Positions 1-15,846 of a stretch of 64,000 nt of DNA are shown piece after piece (position 1 is the first letter of the stretch; the number at the start of each line of letters is the position of its first letter). Both the position numbers and the translations under genes were made by a program. The stretch comes from Scatophagus argus (lineage: Eukaryota; Chordata; Actinopteri; Scatophagidae), in contig NC_058510.1 of NCBI RefSeq assembly GCF_020382885.2, positions 168,501 through 232,500 of the forward strand. The letters run 5' to 3'. The notes beneath the pieces are model-generated. The model saw nothing but the letters and a program-made list of their open reading frames with translations, was not told the origin of the DNA and searched no databases.

Positions 1-134
1 CTTTACCGGTTCTTTAATTTAAAATTGACCTCCCGACTGTCTCAGATGTTTGGGACCATCTGGGACACATGTGTCACTTGTCTAACATCTCAGACTTCAC
101 AGCACTAAGAAATAAAGTCAAGTCATGATTTTAC

Positions 135-4135
<4,001 letters not shown>

Positions 4136-5549
4136 TTCAACTGGAACTACAGAAACCAGTAAGCGACTCAGTGAAACCAGTAAACAACCACTATACATCA
4201 GCCTCAGCCCCCATACTGACGTGCTGCTGTGATGTCACACCTGTCATAACATCACCTCTCACACCTGAACCCATCGTTACGATCAGCTGCTGGTGTAAAA
4301 ATGCTGGTGTTAAAATGTTCAAATTAGTTTAATATGATGAAATTGAATTAATTTACTTTTCTCTGTTCTCATCTTCATGACATATTTAATGAGTTTTTTG
4401 TGCATATCATAATTGTTGGTTTTCCCATAAAGCTGATTGTTCATACTGTGTAAGCATATCTGTACTGTGTCAAAAACCTTAACTGATCATCAGAGAATAA
4501 AGACAGTTTAAGGTTTTAGGAAATGTATTAAAAACATTTAAATGACAAACAAAAGAAGAAATAAAAGAGATGACGTTGAAGTTCATGATGAATAATCCCA
4601 ACTGAAATAAAAAAATCACTGAGAGCAGTTGTCCATCGCAGCACTGATGCTTTTCTTTAAAAAGGATCTTCCCACCACTCAAACCAGAAAACCAATTTCT
4701 ACTGAAACCAGTAAACCCATCACACAAACACCCAGTTCAGTCCTGGTTGTATCGACCTGCAGCTTTTGGTGATCACTGAGCCGTCGCTCCGTCCATGAAA
4801 GTCCAAAGAGAAAGAAAAACAGTGGCAGCAGCTCCTCAACCAATCAGCATCTCCGTCCTTCAGTTCAGGTCCAATTCCAAGGAACAGAAACAAAAACTCC
4901 TGCTGTTTTTTAGCTGTTTTCTTTTGTCAAACAGTGAGGAGAGAAACACCTGAGCATCGTTCTCTCTCTCTCTCGCTCTCTCTCCACCTGTCTGTCCTCC
5001 TCCCCCCTCCTCCTGGTCTCTAATAGCGTCTCATTAGTTGTTATCTCTGTGTGTTTTCTTTGGGGGATTTTGCTGTTTTTCCTCTCGTGTCAGTTTGCTA
5101 CCTGACAACCAGCAGCTGAATTCATAAACACAAACTGCTTTCCTGGTTTCAGTCTGGACTTTGAACAGGACCGTGTCTGGACCAGCAGGCAGCAGGTCAG
5201 AGGTCACAAGTCAAGTGTCCAGGGCTGGCGCAAGACCAACATGAAGACAAATGTGTATGAAGTCGAAATACTTGACAGATCAATTGATTATTGATGATTG
5301 CTGACCAGCGGGTCATCATAGGCTGTAGGTGAATCAAAATCGCTGCAATGTAAAGGTTTAATAAATCTATAATCATTTAAACCATTATTATGGACTTTAT
5401 ATTACTGCTGATTCAGTTGAAATGAGCGGTCATTAAATCTGGATTCATGCATGTGTATTTTTATCTTGCTTACATATTTCTTTGAATGTTCCACTCCTGC
5501 TTCACAATTCTCAGCACATTTTGTTGTAGTATAGTATATTTCCTAAGGT
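4136..5549. other. gnal 5' flank and intergenic DNA
   Basis: This is the upstream side of gnal and must hold its 5' UTR and promoter, but I see no clear TATA box or CpG-dense core. A CT-rich tract (about 4960-5010) is the only marked composition feature. No coding exon is evident. Confidence 0.5.
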
Positions 5550-5915
5550 CTATCCATCCATTTTCTATACCGCTTATCCGTCAGGGTCGCGGGGGAGCTG
5601 GAGCCTATCCCAGCTGACTACGGGCGAGAGGCGGGGTTCATCCTGGACTGGTCGCCAGTCAATCGCAGGGCCAACACACAAAGACAAACAACCACACACT
5701 CTCACACTCACACCTAGGGGGCAATGTAGAGCAGCCAATTAACCTAACGTGCATGTTTTTGGTATTGTGGGAGGAAGCCGGAGAACCCGGAGAAAACCCA
5801 CGCAGGCACAGGGAGAACATGCAAACTCCACATAGAAGGGCCCAGACCGGGACTCAAACCTGGGACCCTCTTGCTATGAGGTGACAGTGCTAACCGCTGC
5901 ACAACCGTGCCGCCC
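5550..5915 (-). mobile_element. SINE-like repeat, family A, full copy
   Basis: On the minus strand it begins with a head containing a tRNA B-box-like GGTTTGAGTCC. A conserved body follows (CGGCTTCCTCCCACAATACC, then GCTGGGATAGGCTCCAGC), ending in GGTATAGAAAATGGATGGAT. It is flanked by a short direct repeat CTAAGGT on both sides, consistent with a target-site duplication. Other copies are at 19266-19372, 27076-27431, 34020-34397, 49462-49620 and 57423-57585. Confidence 0.8.
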
Positions 5916-5924
5916 TTCTAAGGT

Positions 5925-6540
5925 GCTTTTTGTCCCCTCAGTGGCACCATACATATAGATGTACACAGATCTCTCATCTGTGTAATTTATATTAATATTT
6001 ATTTTGCTGTGTACAGTATTTAATAACTTAAATATTTTCAGTTATTCTGTTCTTATGGTTCTGCTGCTGTAATTCATCTGTTCTCAGTTTCCGGAATTGT
6101 TTTACACTTTATAATCTCAGTTTGTACTTTTCGTTACTTTCACTCTGTTGCAAACTAAATTTCACATATTCATCCCTCACAATGTTCAGATTTTTCCTGT
6201 TGAAGTATTGAGTATTGCACAGTGCACCATCATGTGATTTTGTCTCCATCTTGTGGCCATTTGGCATCACTGCAGCCAATAGGATGACCGCACTAAAACA
6301 AAGAAAACTGAACTAAGTCTTTATTTATTCTTTATTTGCTTTTTATGCCTTCAAAGAAATGGATCCTCCAACTGAAGTGGAAACAATGAGAAAAATATGA
6401 ATGAAGTTTGGTGAAGAGGATGTTAATATTCTGTTGTTTTTAATTCTCATTTTTCTTCTGAATGTGATCAGTATTTTCCATCTTCTTCCTGATCAAATGG
6501 GCTCCACTTTTATCCTTCTCCTCTGATCTCTTTATTTTCT
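5925..6540. other. sycp2l 3' flank, probable 3' UTR
   Basis: Downstream of the sycp2l stop on the minus strand the sequence is AT-rich. A cluster of overlapping AATAAA signals (minus strand, about 6318-6336) probably ends the transcript about 200 bp after the stop. Nothing else is recognised. Confidence 0.5.
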
Positions 6541-7147
6541 TTACTGACTGGGTGGCTGCTCTGTTTCTGAAGAAATCAATCTATGGAGACAAAAACAGAT
6601 CCAGGAAGGCAGAACAGGTCTAAACTGGTTTGAAACAGACATTGTCAGTCTGAACACATCTTGAACAGTTTCTGTAACCAAGTTCAGAGGGTTGAAACCA
6701 GTTTAAGCCACATCCAAACCAGCTCAGACTCACCTCTGTAGGTGCTCGTCACAGAAGGAGCCCAGTCGCTGCATCTCAGATTGGAAAAAACTCTGTGAGA
6801 CAAAGTGGGACGCAGTCAGTCCTGGACCAGGTATGAAAGCTCTGTGATGTGAATTGTTTTCCTCAAAATGTTACTGAAATATTGAAAATTTTCTTGCAAA
6901 ACATAAAAGGTTTTCCCTTCCTATGTGATGACTATGATCACAACTGTTTTCTGACAAACTGAGAAAGTGTCATTTCTAACAGTACTTCATAGACGAGTGG
7001 TGAGAGCAGCAGTACAGTTGTAGTATTACTGCAGTATTTGTCAGTACCAGAATCTGAGTGTTTACAGAGTTGAGGTTGGTCGAGTTTTCTTGTAGTTGGT
7101 TCAGATGGTCAGAGACGCTGCAGTGAAACCTCTGCAGCAACACAAGC

Positions 7148-7183
<36 letters not shown>

Positions 7184-10100
7184 ATTGTTGTGACAACATG
7201 TCGATCACTCTCAGGCTGTGTGACCGATGGAGGACCGAGGAGGTCCTTATAAAGATCACCTGAGATTTGACAGCTGTTGATGGACAGCTGTGTTGGGGTG
7301 GGCGGTACCTGTGTTGATGGACAGCTGTCAGCAGCGAGGAGACGTGTTGTTGACACTCTTTTAAAGACAGAAGAACTTCACCTTCAACGTTGTGCCAGCA
7401 GTTCTACGAACATTTTAACACTTTTCATTTATTGACCATGGAAGCTACTGATAAGCCAAATAATAATCACATTCAAAAATCAATGACTTTTGAAAGGAGT
7501 GTGCACTGACAGTGAAATGTTGTTCCAGGTGTGTTTTGAAGGTGCTGAATGCAGCTGCGATGCCTGATGTCAGGTCTGACTCCACCCCCGACTCCATAAG
7601 AGCCCCCTTCATCTTCACACCTGAATCTTCAATTCCTCCACTTAGCCCCACCTCCTCCTCTGGTGACTCCGCCCCCTTGGTTGACCCCTCTGGCCAGGTG
7701 AGCCGCCAAATTATAAACAAATTCAAACACTGGCAACAGTTCAAAAAGATTAATCAAATCAAAGTACCTGTCAGTGGTGAATTTGGATCCTCCCTCAGTG
7801 GCTGAGGCTTCGCCCTCCTCTTGAGGGCTGAGCTACCCTCAGTTTGGTCTGACAGGTAGCCTTATGTAGATAAACAAGTGAGGAGGAAATATACCATTAC
7901 TAACAGGGAAGAAAACATCAATATCCATTCAAACTGCTATAGACAAAAGATTTTCAGATTAAAAAATGTTTAAAAAATGTTTAAAAATTAGAGATGAATG
8001 AGGGTATGAAGGATCAAAGAAAACATGAAGACCTGAGTCTGGAGCTGCTCGTTTCCTGTCAGAACTGGAGACGTGCTGAAAAAACAGAAAAAAGGTGAAA
8101 AAGTGTTTGTTTTATTGAGGAACAAAAGAAGAAACGTACCTTGCTCAACAGAGAACTGCTCCCTCCAACTTCCTCAGCCTGTACCTGGGAGATGTCCAGC
8201 TCCTCCTCCACAGGAACACCTGAGAGACAGATGGGCGAGTGACAGGCAACTGAGAGTTTGACAGGACAGGAAACCCAAAGTTTGACATCAGCTTTAGTAC
8301 TTCCTGTTTGTTCTCCTACCGCAGCATCAGTTTAACTCACTGCTAAAGCTAACGCAGCCTCCCCAAAACACACAAACCAACAGCGAGTCCGTCTCACCTG
8401 AGTCGTACACAGGAGTCGAGTTTCTGATCTGATCGAACAGAAACTCTGCTGTACTTCTCCCTGCAGCCTGAGAAGACGATTTTTAAATGAAAGCCTCGAC
8501 AACTTGACTTTACTGTCAGCTGGGTTACCTTCAGCACAGAGGAGTCTTCCTCACTGCTCGGAGACGACAGAGGCAAAACTAGACAGAGAGAGAGAGAGAG
8601 TCAGACAGACAGGCAGACAGACAGGTGGAACTGTCTCATGTCTGTGGGTTCGTTTTGAACCAGCAGTTTTTAACTTTAGGTGAACTTTTTTGACTTTATG
8701 GAGAGTAAAAGACACTGGTGAAAATGATTTGGAACAAATCAGAAAATCTGGTGGTTTTTCTGTCTAAATGCACTATATTGCCAAAAGTATTTACTCACCG
8801 TCCAAATAATTGAATTCAGGTGTTCCAGTCACTTCCATGGCCACAGGTGTACAGAATCAAGCACCTAGACATGCAGACTGCTTCTACAAACATTTGTGAA
8901 AGAATGGGCCGCTCTCAGGAGCTCAGTGAATTCCAGCGTGGTGCTGTAATAGGATGCCACCTGTGCAACAAAGTCCAGTCGTGAAATTTCCTCGCTACTA
9001 AATATTCCACAATCAACTGTCAGTGGTTTTATAACAAAGTGGAAGCGATTGGGAACGACAGCAACTCAGCCACGAAGTGGCCATATAACATAGCCAACTT
9101 TCTGCTGAGTCAATCACTACAGACCTCCAAACTTCATGTGGCCTTCAGATTAGCTCAAGAACAGTGCGTAGAGAGCTTCATGGAATGGCTTTGCATGGCT
9201 GAGCAGCTGCATCCAAGTCATACATCACCAAGTGCAATGCAAAGCGTCAGATGCAGTGGTGTAAAGCACACCACCACTGGACTCTAGAGCAGTGGAGACG
9301 CATCATTTGGAGTGACGAATCACACTTCTCTAACTGGCAATCTGATGGACTAGTCTGGGTTTGGTGGTTGCCAGGAGAACAGTACTTCTCTGACTGCATT
9401 GTGCCAAGCATGAAGTTTGGTTTTGGATTATGGTGTGGGGTTTTTCAGGAGCTGGGCTCGGCCCCTGACTTCCAGTGAAAGGACCCCTGAATGCTTCAGC
9501 ATACCAAGAGATTTTGGACAGTTCCATGCTCCCAACTTTGTGGGAACAGTTTGGGGACGGCAATATCAGTGTCTGACCTCATAAATGCGCTTTTAGAAGA
9601 ATGGTCACAAATTCCCACAAACACACTCCTAAACCCTGTGGAAAGCCTTCCCAGAAGAATTGAAGCTGTCAGAGTCGCAAAGGGTGGGCCGACGTCATGT
9701 TAAACCCTGTGGATTAACAATGGGATGTCACTTAAGTTCATATGCATGTAAAGACAGATGAGCAAATACTTTTGGCAATATAGTGTATGTTTAAAAGACC
9801 TCTAAAGGGTTTTGCATGATTTTGCATGTTTTGGTTTATTTTGGCAGGTTCTGGAATGAAATCTTAATTTGTTTGGACAAATGAATGAGAGTAAAAATGC
9901 ATGTGCCAGGTTTCTGAGCTTTACATGAAGGACTCACTCTTCAGATGACTCTTGTTCTGTGGTTTCTTCCTGCTGTAGGCTCTACCACCATGTTTGGCAG
10001 CAGAGGGGGACACCTGGACTGTACCATCTGCTTGTCTCACACAGGGGGCGCTCTTTGCCTTCTGTAACACAGAGAAGATGGACAGTCAGAGGACCCACTT

Positions 10101-11159
10101 TGAACCCACTGGGGTTTCATTTCTCATTTCTCTCTGCTGCTCAGCAGCATTAAAGGTTTGCTGAAAAACTTAGTCCAGTACTGAGCGAACCAGTCACAGA
10201 GACAGACAGGCAGACAGGTACCGTGAAGACTCTCCCAGCAGCCTCCTCCAGGTCTTGGTGGTGTTCAGAGTGAAATTTCAGCTCCACTGTCTGACCTCGG
10301 CTGTTGTGGTGCATGATGGGATTGTTCAGCCGAACACTCAGGACCGTCTGTGCCGCAGTGCATCCTGGGAAAGCAGTTGCAGAAAGTTTTACTGTGGTGA
10401 TGAAGAAATGATCAGTGCCACTGTTAATATTAATTACGATCAATGAATATTTAAGATAAAATAAACAGAACTGATGAAACTATGATTGTGGAGAAGCGAT
10501 CAATAGATAATCAATAGATACAGATATCACATCATCTAACCTGTCTGTCTCCCCAGACTGCACAATACCATGAGAAGTGAGGAAACAGGAAAAAGAGAGA
10601 AATGCTTTGTTACTGACCATCCTGTTGCACCTGAAGACTGTAATGATCCACTTCCTCTTTCAACAGGTGGACGGATCCCCACAGGAAACCCTGAAACACG
10701 TGAAGAAACCCAGAGGGGAAAATAAAAGAGACATCTGATATTTAATAGAGTAGGATGAAACAGGAGAGTAGTAGTAGTAGTTGTACTACTCAGTACTCAT
10801 ACCTGAGGGTCATCGATGAAGAAGCTCACACAGCCTGAGCTCAGGTTGAAATCGATCCAAAACTTTTCCAGTTTGTCGTCTTTTGGAGGAAACAGCTGAA
10901 GAAGAAGACAGACAGATAATGAACGCTTGGAGGAACAGAGTCTGCAGAGAAATGCTGTTCATGTTAAAGCTTTTACCTCCATGGAGTCCAGAAACGCTCG
11001 CAGGCAGGGGAAGGTGTAGACCCTGGCAGACAGAACGCAGGGAAAAAATCATCAGCAGGCTGCACATCTGTTTACATACAGCCAGGTGCAATGTAGGTTC
11101 ATCACCTCCGCTGGTCTCCTAGGCAACGGTTGACAAAGTTCAGGAAATGGCGACAGTCC

Positions 11160-11195
<36 letters not shown>

Positions 11196-14030
11196 TCACA
11201 GAGAGGGAGCGAGAGAGAGAGAGAGAGACGGGTCAGAGAGAGAGACAGGTCGAAGAGAAGAGAAAGCTCACTCACTCACCACTTCAAAGTCGATGTCTCT
11301 GATGTTGCAGAAGGCACTGATGATGTCACTTCTGCAGAACCACTGATTGGCTCTCTGCTCTCGGTCCTTCCTGGGAGTCAGACGACACAGAGCCTCTGAC
11401 AGGCTGACCTGCAGCTCGTAGTCTAAAGCATCAGCCAACACAAACAGATCGCAGCTCAGTGTCATGTGATTGAACGTTTCAACATCACGCTTCCCGTTTA
11501 CATCCCTTAAAGCAGTGATTCCCAACTGCTGTGCTGCGGCATTTGTCGGTTGTGCTGGGGGGGGGGGGGGGCATCCGGCTTCACCTGATCAACACTCTGG
11601 GCAGGCGCTGTGCGGTGGCGGGCAGAGCGGCCAACTGATCCAAGCATTTTTGCCCGACGGCACGCCACACAGTCTTTCTAATGTTAGAGGTGTGCCGTGG
11701 CTCAGAAAAGATTGGGAAACATTGCCCTAAAGCGTGATGGAACGGTTTCAAAACCATCACCTGGCCTCATTTCCAGCTCCCCCAGTGGCCATCCGCAGTA
11801 CTGCAGTGACAAATTCCCCTGCAGCGCAGAAACAATTTTCCCTCACAGACAACAGACATTTAGCTGCCTCTTAGAGCTCAGATTAAAACTCGCCTCCAAC
11901 TGTCAGAAGGGCTGCTGCCATCTGGGCTCTGTCAGACAGACGGGTAAACAGTCAGACAGGTAGACAGTCAGTCAGACAGACAGGTAGACAGTGTGTACTC
12001 AATGTATATTACAGTATTTGGGTCTGGTTTTGGTCATTCTGGATCAGTCTCCTCTGTTCTCTGCTCAGAGACTCCAGGATGCTGTTAAACGTCCGGATGG
12101 CCTGAAACAAGAAAAACAACTTCTGCAAATCAGAACACACCAGAAACCCGCAGAGCAGCAGAACAAACCAGACCAGTAAAGACCAGAAAAGTACAGACCA
12201 GTCCAGATCAGTTGAGACCAGTACACAGAGAATTTGGGGTTAAAGGTTTCTTTATGTGATTACCTCCAGCCTCAGTGGAAAGTGGATTTGTGATTCCATT
12301 GCAAACCGAGCCAACTGAAGAAGAACCACAGACAGCTGACTGACTGAGAGACAGACAGGTAGAGAGACAGACGGGTGAGTTCGGAAGCCTACACGTGACA
12401 CAAAGGGAATCAATTCTGAATGATAAGCAGAAGCAAACCTGGGAGAGAAGCTTGACCCAGCAACTGTCAGACCGAAAGACACGTAGGCAAACACACAGAC
12501 AGGCAGACAGACAGGCGAGATTACATCCTTAACAACAGGGATGTGTCTAAATAGCATTCTATTGGTCAGAGTTCTCGAAGCCCAAACTGCTACAAATCAA
12601 GTTCTTGAGTCAGTTCTCAACGTTGTCCAACCCCTTAACCGATCCCCCAACCGATACTAGCTGATACCCCGACCGATCCCACAACTGATATCCCAACCGA
12701 TCTGCCAAGTGATCCCCCAACCGATACCCCAACCGACATCCCGAATTCTGCCTTAGTATTTCAGATTTTTTCTCAATATGTTTAGCAAACAGGAGACTTC
12801 ATTTCCCAGCAGACTCCTCACCAGGAAGTAGTCATAGAATGCCTCAGTGAGGCTTAGCAAGGGGGCAGAGTTCTTCTGGAGGTCAGACGTCAGCAGGTCA
12901 TGAACAGCTTCAAACCACAACAACACCTAAACAAAAACAAACAACAATAAACAAACAAGAACATCAAACAAAAAACAGATGGTAATAAAGAGTCCATAAA
13001 GACCAAAACTTTCTGTTTTTTCTGAAAACAATAAAACAAACACTTTTCAACAGACACTCGTTCCTTTATGCAGTCACAGATTAGTGACAAACAGATTACT
13101 TTAGCAGTCAGTCCGAGGTCGATGAGGGTCTCCAGGTCATCTCTGCTGTCTGACAGGGTCTCTAAAGACTTCAACACAACTAGGACTTTGCTGAAACCAG
13201 AACCACACAGATCCTGCAACAACAAACAGCAACAATAAACAGTAAACAGCAACAAACAGTAAACAGTTAATTCAGAGACAGGAAATCATGGTGACCACTC
13301 AGCCCCGTAACCTTAGTAACCAGTTGGTCGAGTCTGGTGAGTGTGATGGTGGACAGTCCTTCATGGCGAAGCACAGAAACCAGATTACATGAATCTTCAT
13401 GGATCAAACAGTCCTCCATCTTCAGCTCCAACTGAGAGACACAGACACACACACACACGTTTGACTTTGAAAATATGTCAGAATTTAGTCTAACCAACTA
13501 ATTCTAATTACAATTTATCATTAAACAAATAAAAACAGAGATATTCTCGGTGATTATTAATATTTTATCTTTTATAACCCTCTGTGCACCAAAATGCATC
13601 TGAACATTTCAACCAGATAGCCAAGAAGTCTGATGTTGCACAGGAAGTCAACCACAGAAACATGGCTGCAGTTCTCCACTTTGCTCAGATTCTCCCTCCT
13701 TCACTTTGATTGTCTAAACCTGTGAATGAAACGCACCACATCCTGGAGACTGACAGCAGGTGGCGCTGCAGGTTGCAGTGTGTGACGGGGTGGCCAAAAA
13801 AAAAAAACCAGGAACAAACAAGTTTCAGACTGTAGTCTAATTGATTTGATTGATTTTAATTCGATTCTGTCATTAAAACCTTCAGCCTGAAGTTAAACGG
13901 ACGACCAATCATCTTTCAACGCGTTTCAGTCCCCAAAATATGTTTTAACATCAGACCGACAATCAATCAAAGACAAAATAGATTAGTTAGAGCAGAAATG
14001 AGGACAATAATCAATAAATTCATTTACCAT
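6541..14030 (-). CDS. sycp2l: Synaptonemal complex protein 2-like
   Basis: SYCP2-family proteins are structural parts of meiotic chromosome axes. I assembled 22 exons with consistent phase: 14028-14030, 13312-13431, 13100-13213, 12822-12926, 12264-12314, 12013-12101, 11280-11454, 11106-11158, 10977-11022, 10803-10895, 10618-10690, 10222-10364, 9938-10061, 8529-8578, 8398-8467, 8140-8219, 8033-8075, 7768-7848, 7511-7689, 7066-7131, 6734-6792, 6541-6580. They total 1857 nt (618 aa). The first exon is only the ATG. The family signature is in exons 7-10: [48 protein letters not shown] and [11 protein letters not shown], matching the SYCP2/SYCP2L ARM-like and SLR regions. The C-terminal half is Ser/Glu-rich, then a short helical tail ([29 protein letters not shown]). 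Human SYCP2L is longer (about 800 aa). Adjacency to gcm2 matches human 6p24 and favours sycp2l over sycp2. The last-exon frame is the least certain part. Confidence 0.9.
7148..7178. repeat. (CA)n microsatellite
   Basis: A CA run next to the splice acceptor of sycp2l exon 20, in the preceding intron on the minus strand. Confidence 0.85.
8771..9785 (+). mobile_element. Tc1/mariner-type transposon, decayed (family with CACTATATTGCC termini)
   Basis: Terminal inverted repeats CACTATATTGCCAAAAGTAT (8771) and its complement ending at 9785 bound about 1 kb in the sycp2l intron between exons 13 and 14. Inside are broken plus-strand transposase pieces: a helix-turn-helix-like start ([12 protein letters not shown]), then [19 protein letters not shown], which carries the first catalytic Asp of the DDE domain, then PGEQYF. 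Frames are interrupted and the second catalytic block is poorly preserved, so it cannot make active transposase. The strand is that of the transposase. Confidence 0.88.
11160..11262. repeat. (GA)n-rich microsatellite
   Basis: A GA run plus AGAGAGACAGGTC-type units abuts the acceptor of sycp2l exon 8. Read on the minus strand it is CT-rich and forms that exon's polypyrimidine tract. Confidence 0.85.
11513..11724. mobile_element. hAT-type MITE
   Basis: The ends CAGTGATTCCCAACTGC and, inverted, CAATGTTTCCCAATC resemble hAT/Charlie termini. It is flanked by 8-bp direct repeats, CCTTAAAG (11505-11512) and CCCTAAAG (11725-11732), with one mismatch; 8 bp is the hAT target-duplication length. About 212 bp, no coding capacity, containing a 15-nt G run. 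It lies in the sycp2l intron between exons 6 and 7. Confidence 0.75.
12629..12745. repeat. C-rich decamer minisatellite
   Basis: About ten degenerate units near CCCCAACCGAT (variants TAACCGATCC, CCCGACCGATC, CCCAACCGATAC) lie in a sycp2l intron between exons 4 and 5. It has no coding role. Confidence 0.75.
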
Positions 14031-15056
14031 CGTGTCTCTCCTCTTGGCGTGTCGGGAACGCGCACAACCGCGCGCACAGCTGCTGCTAATTTACTCATCA
14101 GAGGGTGACGGGCCACGCAAGCGCAGAGATAGGAAATAGTACCGACAGCTGCAGCGGAAGGATATCAGCTTCACTTCAACCAAAATCAGCAGCGGGGAGT
14201 TTAATTAAAAAGAAATAAATTAAAATCGAATTGAATTTTTAATTCATTTAAAACTCACAGAGGGGACATTTAATTTACATCCGAATCGACAATATATAGA
14301 TAGATATTATACCTTTAATATGAATTTAGTATTTATTTCTAATGTTTTATTTTTAACTGAATTGTAATTGAGTGTTCACATATTTAATTACTATTAACTG
14401 TTTAATAAAAAGCGTCCTCAGCTTTAGAAACTTTTGTTTTATCTGTTGTCTACAGGACTTTCTAAAAGATGATATTTTAAATTTTTTTCTCGATTCTGCA
14501 GTGGATAAATTAAAGGAATTAATCTTTATTTCTGCTTTCTTAAATGGATAAGATGCACAGCTTAAGAGCTTTCAAGGTCACCGAGAAAACCTGCATAAAG
14601 AACTGGAAGTTTGCTTCAGATTAAACTGAAATGTTGACAGCTTTTTTATTAAGGTGTGAATAAATGACTATAATCTATTAAAGGATTTTAAAGAGTTTCA
14701 GAGGATTCATCACCTGACTGTTACAGTGGAGGCAAGCTGAGTGGATGGATCATCATCGTCGCCTCATTTAGCGATGATAAAAACATTTTAGAATATAATG
14801 TGGTGGCTTATGAAACACGTTAGAGTATACAGCACAAACTTTTAGCTCAGGATGTGCGAATCAGTTTAAAATCACTTCATCATTCATGAAAAATACTTAT
14901 GATATAACAATACTTACTTACTTATAATTATGTTTCAGTTAATTAAGCAGGCAGACAGGTGAGCAGGCCGTCAGGTAGATGCTGACGTCCTCTCGTCCTC
15001 TAATGGATGACTAATGAGTTTGTTTGTTTTAGGAGAAACACTGAAGTGTTTACACA

Positions 15057-15081
15057 ACACACACACTCTCTCACTCTCTTT

Positions 15082-15113
<32 letters not shown>

Positions 15114-15145
15114 CACTCTCTTTCTCTCTCACACACACACACATT
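15057..15145. repeat. CT/CA compound microsatellite
   Basis: Two near-identical blocks of ACACACACTCTCTCACTCTC followed by a CT run and CACACA lie in the divergent upstream region. Confidence 0.85.
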
Positions 15146-15717
15146 TCTGTGTGGACTGACGGCTCCACGTGTGTCAAGGGGTTACAGCAGAAAACCTTAT
15201 AAGTTAAATAATAATAATACCAATAATAATAATAATAAAATAAATAAATGAAACTAAAGATGTAAGTCGAAATAATGATTTTTTTTCGTTTTCAAGTCTG
15301 TCGTGACGTCACCAATCAATCAAAACGTTTGATCGCCATAAAGAGCGAAGAGCAGGAGAGTCCTGATACCGAAGCGTCGCTCTGATCAATAACTTTATCG
15401 ACAGTCATATTCGGGATCAATAACAAACTCCTCCCCGCCTCTCGCGCTCGTGGCTCCACGCTCACCTGTTCTGTCACTTCGTACCTGAGGCTCACCGGAG
15501 CAGCACGCGCTCCGCGAGGACTTTGTTTTCCGTTTTCTGTCTTCTGCTTTTCTTTTTAAAACTTTACACACAAAGTCATAAACTCAGAGCAGCTTCCGGT
15601 TAGAAACGTTTCACATTAAAACTTAATCTCGTAAATTTCTGGATTTATTTTTGTTTTTGCGGACTGATCTGAGGTCAGTTTCTCCTGTCAGCCCTCTTCA
15701 GTTTGAACTGAACCTTG

Positions 15718-15846
15718 AGGATCAGAATCAGGACCAGGATCAGAACCAGTACCAGAACCAGGATAAGGATCAGGACCAGGACCAGAACCAGGGACAAGTC
15801 CAGGACCAGGATCAGGACCAGGACCGTGATCAGGATCAGGATCAGG
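15718..15846 (+). repeat. AGGATC/AGGACC hexamer repeat abutting the gcm2 start
   Basis: About 20 degenerate copies of a 6-bp unit (AGGATC, AGGACC, AGAACC) run to the base before the gcm2 ATG. The repeat is open in the gcm2 frame from an ATG at 15715, where it would encode Arg-Ile/Arg-Thr dipeptides. Another frame reads as Asp-Gln/Asn-Gln. It may be 5' UTR or an N-terminal extension. Confidence 0.8.

Larger units (their letters stand above)
14031..15846. promoter_or_regulatory. Divergent sycp2l / gcm2 upstream region
   Basis: The two start codons are 1.8 kb apart and point away from each other. A GC- and CpG-richer block at about 14040-14130 (CGCGCACAACCGCGCGCAC) directly precedes sycp2l and probably holds its TATA-less promoter. 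A second CpG-richer block at about 15430-15530 lies on the gcm2 side. Between them the DNA is AT-rich. No coding exon is seen. Transcription starts are inferred. Confidence 0.5.

Noticed and set aside
12252..12557. A 101-codon minus-strand frame overlapping sycp2l exon 5
   Set aside because: Only 51 bp of it are real exon. The rest is intron with CAGACAGA repeats.
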